Origin: Prorocentrum cordatum | Lineage: Eukaryota; Sar; Dinophyceae; Prorocentrales; Prorocentraceae | DNA length: 64,000 bases | Reading direction: 5' to 3' | NCBI GenBank assembly: GCA_963575745.1 | Contig: CAUYUJ010003014.1 | Location: 406,753 to 470,752, forward strand | Shown here: positions 51,494 through 61,430 of the stretch, piece by piece | Layout: every line of letters begins with the position of its first letter | Numbering within the stretch: the stretch's first letter is position 1 | The notes under the pieces: model-generated | Databases searched by the model: none | Told to the model about the DNA's origin: nothing | The model's input: the letters and a program-made list of their open reading frames with translations, nothing else | Translations under genes and position numbers: made by a program

Positions 51494-52015
51494 TCAGGAA
51501 CGGGGCCCTCTGGCAGCAGCAGCTCCTTCGACATTCGCCTCAGCACCGGCCACCCTGGCCTTGGCAACCTCAAGTGCAGCGGCCTTGCGCTTCTGAATCT
51601 CGCCACGGTCCTCATCACCAGAGGCTGGCACCGGCACTCCGCCATCCTCGCCCGCAACCACCTGCGACGGGAGGGCGCCCCCCGGTGGGGCACCCGTCGC
51701 GGGGGCGCGCCCGCCGCCTGCTGCTGCCTGCCCAGAGCAGGCCGGTGAATCAGGGGCAGCCGCTGGGGCTTGAGAGGCTCCTGCAGCGGCCTGGCCTGCA
51801 TCTCGGACCTCACCCCTCTTAGACAACATCTCAATCTGCTTATTATACTGTGCTTGGGCCCTCTTGGCCTCGTCTTGAATGCTCTCGAAAGCCTGCTTGA
51901 GGAGTTTGGCGCACCTCTGCTTGCGCGAGGTGGCCCAACCCTCGAACTGCTCGCGATCATGGTCCGAGAACTCTGGGCCAGAGAGGTCCACCGCCTCCCC
52001 AATATCGAGCTCCAA
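51494..52015 (-). pseudogene. LINE helical linker
   Basis: A 173-codon frame: PEFSDHDREQFEGWATSRKQ, CAKLLKQAFESIQDEAKRAQ and QYNKQIEMLSKRGEVRD suggest a short coiled coil, followed by an Ala/Gly/Pro-rich low-complexity part and a basic Ala-rich helix (KRKAAALEVAKARVAGAEAN). It connects zinc ribbon and endonuclease, as in the 8-14 kb element. Confidence 0.6.
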
Positions 52016-52036
52016 GGACTCGGGGCCTTGAGCAAC

Positions 52037-52498
52037 TTAGCAGCTTCGTCTGGGGGGAGGAGACCAGCAGCCTGCCACTGCGCTGGCGTCCCCGACGACG
52101 ATCACGCCAGGTCCGCCAGCGGCAGCATCTCGCTCGCCCGTGCCCGGCTGCAGAGGCTTACCACACTCAACACAGCAGAGGCGACGTGCAAGAAGTCGGT
52201 CATAAGTCCAATGGCCGCAAGTGCACACCGTGCAGGGGGATTCCTTCTTCTGAGATTTGCTCGCGTTGTTACCCGCTGCCGCGACAGACCTGGATTCTGC
52301 CCCCTGCCCCAACCCTCCCAATCTGCACCACCTGCGGACTGGGGAGGCTGCTTCCGCCACGGATCTGGCACCATAGCGGGCACTGATGGCCCTCGCAGGG
52401 CTAGCGCACAAGCCTGGGACGCCTTGGAAGGCTGACCCAGGCGGATTTGAAATGAATCGCTGAGGGCTCTCGAGCCAGCCCCCTGGGCTGCGTATCAA
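52037..52498 (-). pseudogene. LINE N-terminus: zinc ribbon
   Basis: ATG 52496-52498 lies only 27 nt after the leader relic, consistent with a short trans-spliced leader region. The 153-codon frame is Ala/Gly/Arg-rich at first, then reads KKESPCTVCTCGHWTYDRLL and ARRLCCVECGKPL, a Cys-x2-Cys (CTVC) ... Cys-x2-Cys (CVEC) ribbon with a central Trp. The stop at 52037 is followed by the helical linker in another frame. Confidence 0.65.
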
Positions 52499-52525
52499 GT
52501 CCCAACGTCGGGAGACACGTTGGAA

Positions 52526-52547
52526 CTTGAGCCAAAATGGCTACGGA
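52526..52547 (-). other. dinoflagellate spliced-leader relic (perfect 22-nt match)
   Basis: The plus strand carries GAGCCAAAATGGCTACGG with CTT before it and A after it. This is the exact reverse complement of the canonical DinoSL (D = U form). It lies 27 nt 5' of the LINE ORF start at 52498, in the same orientation. The upstream side begins the polypurine microsatellite of composite repeat B within about 13-25 nt. A perfect match suggests a recent retroposition relative to the other two relics. Confidence 0.93.
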
Positions 52548-52559
52548 GCGGAGTCGCGG

Positions 52560-53878
52560 TAGAGAGGAGAGGGGGAGGAGGAGGAGGAGGAGGAGGAGGA
52601 GGAGGAGGAGGAGGAGGAGGAGGAGGAGAACGAGGGAGGAGGAGGAGAGGAGGAGGAGGAGAGGAAGAGAGGAGGACAGGCGGAGGAGGAGGAGGCGGAG
52701 GGGGAGGAGGAGGAAGGGTAGGGTAGGAGGAGGAGGAGGAGAGGAGGAGGAGGAGGAAGAGGAGAGAGGAGGAGGGAGGAGGAGGGAGGAGGAGGAGCAG
52801 GGGGAGGAGGAGGAAAAGTAGGAGGAGGAGGAAAAGGAGGAGGAGGGGGAGGAGAAGGAGGAGGAGGAGGAGGGAAAGGGGGGAGAAGGGGGAGAAGAAG
52901 AAGGAGGAGGAGAGAGAAAAAAAATGAGGAGGAGGAGGAGGAAGAGGGAGGGTAGGGGACAGGGGAGGAGGAGCAGGGGGAGGAGGAGGAGGAGGCGGAG
53001 GAGGAGGAGGAAGAGGAGGAGGAGGAGGAGAGAGGAGGAGGAGGAAGAGGAGGAGGAGGAAGATGGGGAGGAGGAACAGGAGGAGGGCGGGGAGGAGTGG
53101 GAGGAGGAGAAGGAGGAGGAGGAGGAGGAGGGGGAGGAATAGGAGAAGGAGGAGGAGAAGGGGAACCAATGCAAGCCCAAGAGTCTTCAACGGTGTTGAA
53201 ATAAACCCTCCCTCCAAACTCCCTCTCCATAGGTCCCTGCAACGTCTCATTTCCACTGATGGAACTGCCTCGTTGGAAGACAACTGCTTGAAGACCCTGA
53301 ATCACGCCAAAATATTATTCTTGGGATTCCAACGCCGCGAACCAACCTGACGGATGCGTTTTGGCGATCCTGAACCGTGCCAGAACGCGATTCCTGGGAC
53401 TTCAACATCTCGACTGAACGGAACTGCTACGCCCTCATTATCCAGTATCCGTCCACAACACCATTTCTGGTACGCTGAGCATGGGAGTCCGTGATACTCT
53501 TGTTACTTGTAACATCGAATGTGCGCGGCGCTGAAGCAAGAACCACATTGTGTAAAAGAGCCGCCCTCGATCCGTGAAACGCTTGCAATTGTTTTTTTAA
53601 AAACAAAAAAACGAATGTGCGCGGCGCTAAAGCAATAACCACATTTTGAAAACGGCCCGCCTTCAATCCGTCAAACTCTGGCACATGTTTACAGCGAATG
53701 TGCGCGGCGCTATGGCGAGAGCCACATGTTGAAAACGGTTCGCCCTCCATGTGTGAAACGGTTGCCAATGTTTAAGCTTCAGGGCCCTACATGGTGAGGA
53801 GGTCTCAAGCGAAACGCCCAGCCCGCCCTAAAAACTGGCCCCGGGGAGCGAGAGGGAGAAGCTAGTTATGAGGAAGGG
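52560..53878 (-). repeat. composite repeat, copy B
   Basis: Minus orientation: the GGA block 52560-53160 is the (CCT)n at its 3' side. The tail 53161-53500 matches copy A's tail (plus-strand GAACTGCCTCGTTGGAAGAC is the complement of copy A's AACGAGGCAGTTCC stretch). Then about three 84-bp units (53505-53770, with GTGCGCGGCGCT) and the head (53771-53870, GTCTCAAGCGAAACGCCCAG). The next GGA tract (53880-54030) is shared with copy C. Confidence 0.9.
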
Positions 53879-55065
53879 ATGGAGAAGGAGGAGGAGGAGG
53901 TGGAGGAGGGGGAGGGGTAGGAGAAGGAGGAGGAGGAGGGGGAGGAGGAGGCGGGGGAGGAAGAGGAGGAGGGAGAAGAGGCGTAGGTGTAGGAGGAGGA
54001 GGAGGGGGAGGAGAAAGAGGAGGAGGAAGATTTGCGGAAATCCAAGAGCCATCAACGATGTTGGAATAAACCTTCCCTCCAAGCTCCTTCTTATACGCCC
54101 CTACAACGGTTCATTTCCACTGATGGAACTGCTCATTGGAAAACAACAATCTAAAGACCCTGAAGCATGCAAAAACATTTTTGTCGGGATTCCACCGCCA
54201 CGAGTCACCCTGACTGTGGCGTCTTGACGATAATTGCGCCAGAAAGCCATTCCCGGGACTTCATCACCGCGAACCAACGTAAATGTTGCACTCTCATAAC
54301 CCTGAATCCTTCAAAAACACCTTGCTGGTACGCTGGACATGGGAACCCGTGAAAGCCTTGCAACGCTTAACATCGAAAGCGCGCGGCGCTCAGGCGAAAA
54401 CCACATTTAATAATAATAGCAGTAATCGTAATAATAGTAAGAGTAATTATGCTAATAATGCTAATAATATTAATAATCATAATAATAATGATAATAATAA
54501 TGATAATAATAATAATAAATAAGAGTCGTAGTAATAATAATAAGGGTAATGAGATGATACTGCTGATAACAATAGTAATGATACTAAAAGCCCTCAATCC
54601 GTGAAACTCTTGCAACTGTTTGAAAACAGATCTGCGCGGCACTACGGCTAGAACCGTGAAGCTCTGGCAAATTTTTAAAAAGAAGGTGCGCGGCGCTATG
54701 GCGAGAGCCACATGTTGAAAACGGCCCGCCCTCCAACTGTGAAACTGTTGCCAATGTTTAAGCTTCAAGGTCAGTGGGGAAGTCTTAGGCGAAACGCCCA
54801 GCCGACAAAACAAAATTGCCTTTGGGTGCGACACGGAGAAACAGTTAGGAAAAAAACGGAAGAGGAGGAGGAGGAGGAAAAGGAGGAGGAAGAGGAGGAG
54901 GAGAGGGAGAGGGAGGAGGAGGAGGAGGAGGAGGAGGAGGAGGAGGAGGGGAAGGAGAAGGGGGACGAGGAGGAGGAGGAGGAGGAGGAGGAGGAGGAGG
55001 AGGAGGAGGAGGGGGAGGAGGAGGAGGAGGAGGAAGAGGAGGAGGAAGAGGATGAGGAAGCAGAG
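53879..55065 (-). repeat. composite repeat, copy C, with (AAT)n insert
   Basis: Same order and orientation as copy B: GGA 53880-54030, tail 54031-54360, about three degenerate 84-bp units (54370-54405, 54595-54750), head 54751-54860 (TAGGCGAAACGCCCAGCC) and GGA 54862-55062. An AAT/TAA-rich array (54404-54590) sits inside the unit array and is absent from the other copies. Copies B and C form a tandem pair with one shared microsatellite. Confidence 0.88.
54404..54590. repeat. (AAT)n microsatellite inside composite repeat C
   Basis: AATAATAAT with GTA and CAT interruptions, about 185 bp, very AT-rich against a GC-rich background. Confidence 0.93.
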
Positions 55066-55154
55066 GCAGCACACTGCCGTAACCATCGCCCTCGTGGCTC
55101 GGAGCAGGGCAGCAGTGCACCGCCGAAGGGGGCCCGGCGGAACCTGATGGATTT
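55066..55154. other. short unique spacer
   Basis: About 90 bp between composite copies C and D. Nothing recognised. Confidence 0.5.
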
Positions 55155-56285
55155 GCTCCTCCACCTCCACCTCCTAAAACCCCTCCTCCTCTTCCTCCTC
55201 TTCCTCCTCCTCCTCCTCCTCCTCCGCCTCCTCCTCCTCCTCCTCCTCCGTTCCTTCTCCTTATGAATAAATACTCCCTGTCGCACCCCGAAGCCAGTTC
55301 TTAAGGCGGGCCGGGCGTTCCGCCTAAGACTTCCTCACTATTTATGACTCGGAAGTTTAAAAAAGTGACAACCGTTTAACAGATAGAGGGTGGGTCGCTT
55401 TCAAAATGTGGCTCTCCCCTCAGCACCGCGCACATTCGTTTTCAAAACTTGCAGGAGCTTCACGGATTGAGGGCGGGAGGTTTTCAAAATGTGGCTCTCG
55501 CCTTAGCGCCGCGTGCACTCATTCTAACCATTTGCAAGAGCTTAACGGATTGAGGGCGGGTCGTTTTCAAAATGTGGCTCTCGCCATAGCGCCGCGCACC
55601 TTCTTTTTAAAAATTTGCCAGAGCTTCACGGATTGAGGGCGGGAGGTTTTCAAAATGAGGCTCTCGCCTCAGCGCCACGCACACTCATTTTAACAATATG
55701 CAAGAGCTTAACGGATTGAGGGCGGGTCGTTTTCACAATGTGGCTCTCGCCTCAGCACCGCGCACATTTGCTTTAAGAAACTGAGAGGGCTTCACTGATT
55801 GAGGGCGGGCCGCTTCCAAAAGATGGCTCTCGCCCTAGCGCCACGCACATTCGTTTTATCAATTTGCAAAAGTTTCACTCATTGAGGGCGGGTCGTTTTC
55901 AAAATGTAGCTCTCGCCTTAGCGCCGCGCGCATTCGTTGTAAAAAATTGCAAGACCTTCACGGATTGAGGGCGAGTGGTTTTCAAAATGTGGCTCTCGCC
56001 TTAGCGCCGCGCACATTCGTTTTCAAACATTGCGGGAGCTTTACGGATTGAGGGCGGGTGGTTTTCAAACTGTGGCTCTCGCCGTAGCGCCGCGCACATT
56101 CGTTATAACAACTTGCAAGAGTTTCACAGATTGGGGCGGTTCCCTTTCAAAAGTGGCTCTCGCCTTAGTTAGCACCTCGCACATTCGTTTTCAAAGTTGC
56201 AAGACATTCACGGATTCCCACGATCATCGCACCAGGCATGGCGTTCTGGAAGGATTCAGGGCCATGCGGGTGCAACCGTGACGGA
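55155..56285 (+). repeat. composite repeat, copy D (about ten 84-bp units, tail truncated)
   Basis: (CCT)n 55155-55255, head 55256-55395 (AAGCCAGTTCTTAAGGCGG, CGTTCCGCCTAAGACTTCC), then about ten tandem units of 82-86 bp (55396-56205) with GGATTGAGGGCGGGTCGTTT, TCAAAATGTGGCTCTCGCC and GCGCCGCGCACATTCG. Only the first 75 bp of the tail follow (ATCGCACCAGGCATGGCGTT). It is the longest array, in opposite orientation to copies B and C. Confidence 0.92.
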
Positions 56286-56614
56286 GCAGCTTTCTCTCAG
56301 AGGGCGGAGGGGCTTCTCAGAAGCCCCCGCGCCTTCTGAGGAGATCTCCGTGTCTCCGGGGAACGCCCAGCCAAAACTTCTCAACGAGGCCAGAGGATAC
56401 TGGGTCTTCCGAGACGGGCGGCCCCTTCTCACCTCCCCTCTCCATGCTCGCCGCCGAGCATGTTTGTCTTGCCGGAGGTTGCCAGAGGGGTCGCCGACCT
56501 GGGTGCCCCCAGCTCTTCGACCCACCTCGGAGCCCTTGGGAGCCTCTGGGCCTCGCGGGAGCTGCTCTGGAGACCGGGGGGCCTCCTTCGAAATCCTGGG
56601 GACACTGACTACCT
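56286..56614. other. no gene recognised
   Basis: Unique GC-rich sequence after composite copy D. No motif. Confidence 0.4.
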
Positions 56615-56765
56615 ACCAGACCACCCCAACCCAACCCGAAGACCCGAATGTCGGGTTGGGGGGGTAAGGGTTCCACAGGTGTTTTTCCGATGTTTCCCGA
56701 CCCCCCCCCCCACCTGGAAATCGAGGGCAAATCTGAGCCTTCGGGTTGGGTTGGGGTGGTTTGGT
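56615..56765. repeat. 151-bp element with 27-bp inverted ends
   Basis: 56615-56641 (ACCAGACCACCCCAACCCAA...) and 56739-56765 are reverse complements with one mismatch. Internal sequence includes further GGGTTGG / CCCCCCCC runs. Size and arrangement fit a miniature inverted-repeat element. No clear target duplication. Confidence 0.88.
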
Positions 56766-56782
56766 GGGTGGTGGGACACCTC

Positions 56783-57222
56783 ATGCGCCTCTGGCAACAC
56801 CCAACTCGGATTCATCGACACAGCTCCCCTGCTGGAAGAGCACGCCCCTTCTATACACGCCACGATCACTTCTCCTGCGCTTCTTTCAGCTCGAGGGGCG
56901 CCGCGGCGGGGCAGGGACGAGCCCCGAGCCGTGCCCGTCCGACCATCTCGCTCGAGGACCTGCCGCGAGGCTGGGAGCGGACATGGCCAGATTCGCGTGC
57001 GTATGCGCCTCTGGCAACACCCAACTCGGATGAATCGACGCAGCTCCCCTGCCGGACGAGTACACGCCCCTTCTGCACGCCGCGGTCCCTTCTCCCGCGC
57101 TTTTCTTTCGGGTCGAGGGGCGCCGGTGCAGGGCAGGGACGAGCCCCGAGCCGTGCCCGTCCGACCATCTCGCTCGAGGACCTGCCGCGAGGCTGGGAGC
57201 GGACATGGCCAGATTCGCGTGC
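56783..57222 (+). repeat. 220-bp tandem duplication
   Basis: 56783-57002 and 57003-57222 begin ATGCGCCTCTGGCAACACCC and end CATGGCCAGATTCGCGTGCG, about 95% alike over most of their length. Both contain GACCATCTCGCTCGAGGACC. Open frames on both strands repeat too, so they are not independent evidence for coding. Confidence 0.93.
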
Positions 57223-57227
57223 GTAAC

Positions 57228-57352
57228 TCAGGAGGGGAAGAAAAACACAGACACAAGTGATCGTCGATCCCCAGGAAGATGTGGGATAATATGGGAAGTG
57301 GGGGGCAAGACAAAAATTCGGAAAATATGGAAAGATATGGGGGATATTTCCC
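57228..57352 (-). repeat. 120-bp dispersed repeat, copy 2 (left arm of 1-kb inverted structure)
   Basis: Reverse complement of 58123-58243 at about 80% over 120 bp: AACACAGACACAAG, ATATGGGAAGTGGGGGGCAA and AAAATATGGAAAGATATGGG. With the copy at 58123 it forms the outer arms of an inverted structure around the 11-bp array. Confidence 0.85.
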
Positions 57353-57469
57353 TACCTAGGCTCTGCCTAGAAGGGTTCTTACTCTCTTAGCTTTAAGGTG
57401 CCAGGCAGTGTAACACGCCCCGGGCGGTTCCCCCAGTCCCCTGGGAGCGGTTCCCCCCAGTCCCCTGGG

Positions 57470-57852
57470 AGCTTTAGCTTTAGCTTTAGCTTTAGCTTAG
57501 CTTTAGCTTAGCTTTAGCTTAGCTGTAGCTTAGCTTTAGCTTAGCGTTTCGCTTAGCTTTTCGCTTAGTTGTTCGCTGAGCTTTAGCTTAGCTTTAGCTT
57601 AGCTTGAGCTTAGCTTGAGCTTAGCTTTAGCTTAGCTTTGGCTTAGCTTTAGCTTAGCTTTAGCTTAGCTGTAGCTTAGCTTTAGCTGAGCTGTTGCTCA
57701 GCTTTAGCTTAGCTTTAGCTTAGCTTTAGCTTAGCTTTAGCTTAGCTTTAGCTTAGCTTTAGCTTAGCTTTAGCTTAACTTTAGCTTAGCTTAGCTTTAG
57801 CTTAGCTTTAGCTTAGCTTTAGCTTAGCTTTAGCTTAGCTTTAGCTTAGCGT
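57470..57852. repeat. 11-bp tandem array AGCTTTAGCTT
   Basis: About 34 units of AGCTTTAGCTT with scattered G/T substitutions, preceded by four TTTAGC hexamers and a 25-bp duplication (GGGAGCGGTTCCCCC type, 57430-57470). The unit is nearly self-complementary (AGCT), so both strands look alike. Flanks are inverted: CCCTACCTAGG at 57350-57360 and CCTAGGTAGGG at 57892-57902. Confidence 0.95.
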
Positions 57853-57917
57853 TACTGTTACTACTAATGCTGCTTTCCTAGGGGTTCCAACTCCTAGGTA
57901 GGGTCGCACTGGGATAA

Positions 57918-58121
57918 TTTTATTTGTGTGTATTTATTTGTGTGTGTGTCCTGGGGCCCCTTCAGTAACGTCCAGACGCCGCGCGCTGGATGCACGCGCG
58001 GAAGCCTGGGGGGGCCCGGCCGCAGAGGGGCCGGGCGCTGGAGCGGCATGTGGCCATGTGTGTCCGGGTCTCCTCTTGTGAAGGGGCCCACAAACACACA
58101 AATAAATACACGCAAATAAAA
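57918..58121. repeat. 204-bp element with 39-44 bp inverted ends
   Basis: 57918-57961 (TTTTATTTGTGTGTATTTAT...GGGGCCCC) and 58083-58121 are reverse complements apart from a short indel and two mismatches. The interior (57965-58080) is GC-rich with GCGCGCTGGATGCACGCGCG. It lies between the right-hand CCTAGGTAGGG and the 120-bp repeat at 58123, where the left arm of the larger inverted structure has no counterpart. Confidence 0.9.
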
Positions 58122-58122
58122 A

Positions 58123-58243
58123 GATTCCCCATATCTTCCCATAGTTTCTGGGTTTTTGTCTTCCCCCCCACTTCCCATATTTTCCCATATTTTTCTGGAG
58201 TCGTCGATTAATTGTGTCTGTGTGTTTTTTTCCCTCCTGACCC
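58123..58243 (+). repeat. 120-bp dispersed repeat, copy 3 (right arm)
   Basis: GATTCCCCATATCTTCCCAT, TGGGTTTTTGTCTTCC, CACTTCCCATATTTTCCC and TGTGTCTGTGTGTTTTTT match copy 1 at 48350 directly and copy 2 at 57228 inverted. Confidence 0.87.
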
Positions 58244-59317
58244 TTGGCCAGCCGGCCAGCCGCCCCATGTGTACCCAGCTTCCTGATAGGCTCAGGTCGG
58301 GCATGTCCCCCTGCAGGCGGATCTTGGACGAAAACTTGTTGCATACAAAAACGCCCAAAACATCTTCACAAGCATCAAAGATAGTCCAAGCTATGTTTGA
58401 CTAGTTTTGAATGTTCCTCCTGTAGAGGGACAGGCCCGACTTAATGGTGGGCTCTAGACGTTCTTCTGGGTGGGGGATGGGTTGAGGTTGGGGGTTTGAT
58501 GGTTCTGAAAGTTCTCGTCGCCACGGCCAGACGTCGTGAAGAATCTTCCCAGCTGGAGGATCGAGGATGGAGGCTCGAGGCTGCGGGGGTGCTTCTGGTG
58601 GCTTCTTCTTGAGACTCCTGAGACGCCCTCGTAGCCACGGCCGGGTAAGCCTCGAAACCCTTGCTGGGGCGCACCTCACAGGACGGGCCTGGAGGTCGAC
58701 TCTTGCTGTCGCCACAAACCTCTGACGTCCTGAAAAAATCATAGCTGCCAGACTCTCTAGAGGTATCCCAGACTGGGTCCGAGCAGACGTCGTCGGAGAA
58801 TCACACCACATCGCCGTCGGCGTTGAGAAAATCGGGCTCCACATCGAGCCGCATCGCCGGCGCAATGGCGATGCGACAAGATCCTGCGAGCCGATCAACT
58901 CCGAACCCGTCTAGGAGGCCAAGACTCTTGTCACCCGCCACAAACCACCGGAGTCCCGACAAATTCTGGTATGCCAGACTCTCCGACAAATCGGGCCTCC
59001 AGGAGGCCATCTCCGGGCTCGCCGGTGGTCCACCAGAAAGCTGCCCACGCCGCGGGGCCTATATACGAACGGCTGGGGGTCAAGGGGCTCTGGAGCCCCG
59101 CGTGCCGAAGAGCCACGGTGTCGGAGGACCGGGGAGGCGGCCACGCCCCCTGGATGCAGAGGCCTCTTCTCCTCCGCAGGGCGAACGCTGCTGAACGCGC
59201 AGCCCGATTCGGCCCGCCAGCTTGGGTTACGATGGTCGCTCCCAGGGGGGCGGGGCACTTCGAGGGGAAATTCGCAGTTGCCGGCAGCCGGGCAGGGGGA
59301 GAGAGTATGCAGAGATC
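58244..59317. other. no gene recognised; weak internal duplication
   Basis: GCCACAAACC...TGCCAGACTCTC occurs at about 58710-58755 and 58935-58983 with changes, about 228 bp apart. Frames on both strands are of mixed quality (minus 58401-58898, plus 58823-59194) and carry no motif I recognise. Confidence 0.4.
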
Positions 59318-59475
59318 AAAGGAGAAGAGACGAGAAGAGAAGAGAAGAGAAGAGAAGAGAAGAGAAGAGAAGAGAAGAGAAGAGAAGAGAAGAGAAGAGA
59401 AGAGAAGAGATGAGAAGAGAAGAGAAGATAATAGACGAGACGAAAAGAAAATAGAAGAGAAGAAAAGAGAAGAGA
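59318..59475. repeat. (AAGAG)n pentamer microsatellite
   Basis: GAGAAGAGAA repeated over about 150 bp with late T and C interruptions. Confidence 0.96.
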
Positions 59476-60010
59476 AGGAACCAACAGAGAAAGACACAAA
59501 AGCACCAATGCATCCGCGCCGGGGCGAGAGACCGACGCAGCCAAGGTGTGATGTAGCCGCTGAGCACAAGAGAGTCGAGAGCATGAGGCATGGAACGATA
59601 GGCACGCTTGCTTGTCACAGGAAGGCGACAGCAGCATTACATCGTGAGGCGGCGCGCCATTCGGTACCTGAGCCCGCACGTGAGCCTCGGCGACGCAGAC
59701 GCTGCCCTCTGACACCGCACGGATCGCTCAACGTCGAAGCGCGTCGTTTCTCGGAGGGCCCGCAGGGGCACTGCGCGCCGAGGAGGGGGAGAGGAGGAAA
59801 CTGCCAGGCAGTCCCGTCGATGCCGACCGACGCCCCGATGCTCCAGAATGGCGGGGCACATGGAAGCCCAACTTCTTCATCTCGACGATCTGGTTCATCA
59901 CGGGGTAGATCATACCACTCTTGAGGTAGCCCTGGATGAAAGAGAAGCTGCCATTTCTCCTCATTATCCTGCTGGTCCTCAACCACATCCTCCGTATCCT
60001 CCTTTTTCCC
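59476..60010. other. no gene recognised
   Basis: Unique GC-rich sequence. A plus-strand frame at 59848 begins MAGHMEAQLLHLDDLVHHGV, but runs into the microsatellite. Confidence 0.4.
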
Positions 60011-60430
60011 AGCTCATTCTCCCCCTCCTTTTCATCCTCCTCCTCCTCCTCCTTCTCCTCCTCCTCCTCCTCCTCCTCCTCCTCCTCCTCCTCTTCATGA
60101 TCATCATTATCAGCATCATCATCATCATCATCAGCAGCAGCATCATCAGCATCATCATCGTCTTCCTCCTAATCATCATCATCAGCATCATCAGCATCGT
60201 CGACATTGCCATCATCATCATCATCATCAGCATCATCATCATCAGCAGCATCATCAGCATCATCATCATCAGCAGCGCATCACCATCATCACCACAACCA
60301 TCAGCATCCTCATCAACATCATCATCATCGTCATCATCATCACCGTCATCATCAGAATCATCAGCATCAACATCATCATCATCAGCAGCATCAGCATAAT
60401 CACCACCATCATCACCGTCACCAATAGTAT
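60011..60430. repeat. (CCT)n then (ATC)n microsatellite
   Basis: TCC array at 60025-60092 followed by ATC/AGC trinucleotides to 60425. His-, Ser- and Asp-rich frames in this span are artefacts. Confidence 0.95.
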
Positions 60431-61430
60431 CAGACATCCTAAATATTCCACATCCTCAAACCGTCGATCAATGACCACCACGTACACATGCTCTCAAACA
60501 CCATACTTGCAACAGAAAACACAACCATCGCAACGAATGTATGGCACCCCTCCCCCTCCTCTTACGGCACCCCTCCCCCTCCCCCTCCTCTTACGACAGC
60601 AGAACCAAAACACACGATGCACGTCCAACATCAGATCCGCTGCCCCTCATGGGGCTATCACCGCACCCATTGCATCTAAGGCTTGACCTGCGACCGTGAC
60701 TTAAAGTAGCCGGCCGGGTAGACATCACCCCTAGCGGTGAGGAGGAGGAGGCGAAGGAGGAGAACACGGAGAAATAAGGCGTTGGAGTTGAGCGTGCATC
60801 CCCCATGGTGCGCCCGACCATTGATATAATGGGGCCCCGAAGCACGGCAATCAAAGAGAAGCCTAACTCCTGACAGTACATATCATCTAGGATCTCGTGC
60901 AAGGTACAAGTGGTATTAACAACGCCCGGAGTTCTATCACGCAGAGGGGGGGAACCAGAGGAGGGGAAGGGGGCACAAGCGTGCGGGTGTGGCGCGGAGA
61001 AAATAAACCGCACCGTTATAGCTTGAAAGTGCCTGCGCATGCGCCGCATGCAAGGAAACGCTGGGTATGACAGGAGCCTGCCAGCAGAAGCACCAGAAGC
61101 GCAAGAGGGAGGCAAGGGAACCAGAACCGGGCCGAACGTTGGGTGCACACACTCGCCAACTAAGATACCATATGAAACTATACGCCGCACGCGAGGCGGG
61201 GAAGGGGGAAGACAAGGGGGCGGAGCCCGGAAATAGTGCCCGGGGTCGGCCGACTGCGGCCCCCGACAGGCCACACGCACGGCACGTGCGAACGGCGGGC
61301 CCCGGTCCAGCCAGTTCGGAGGGGGAGGGAGCCAAAGAGAGAGGGGGGAGGGAAGGAAAGCTCCGATCGATCGATGCTCTGAACCCTGCCCCTGCCAGGC
61401 GGGCACCACAAATCTAGCGAGGCGGGGCGA
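60431..61430. other. no gene recognised
   Basis: A 19-bp CCCCTCCCCCTCCTCTTACG-like duplication lies at 60546-60594. A minus-strand frame covers 60591-61409 (272 codons), but it is Pro/Arg/Ser-rich without motif and overlaps open frames on the other strand, so it is not supported as a gene. Confidence 0.4.

Larger units (their letters stand above)
50960..52526 (-). mobile_element. LINE 5' half with spliced leader, 3' part lost
   Basis: From the leader relic (52526-52547) the minus strand runs into ATG at 52496-52498, a zinc ribbon (about 52240), a helical Ala/Gln-rich linker (52015-51494) and an APE-type endonuclease (51480-51000). It ends within the endonuclease where a plus-strand LINE 3' end begins. 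Frames shift at least three times. The domain plan equals the 4.45-6.03 kb and 8.1-14.0 kb elements; the sequence differs enough to be a separate copy lineage. Confidence 0.72.

Noticed and set aside
57470-57852. Telomeric or interstitial telomere repeat
   Set aside because: The unit is AGCTTTAGCTT (11 bp), not the TTTAGGG type expected in dinoflagellates.
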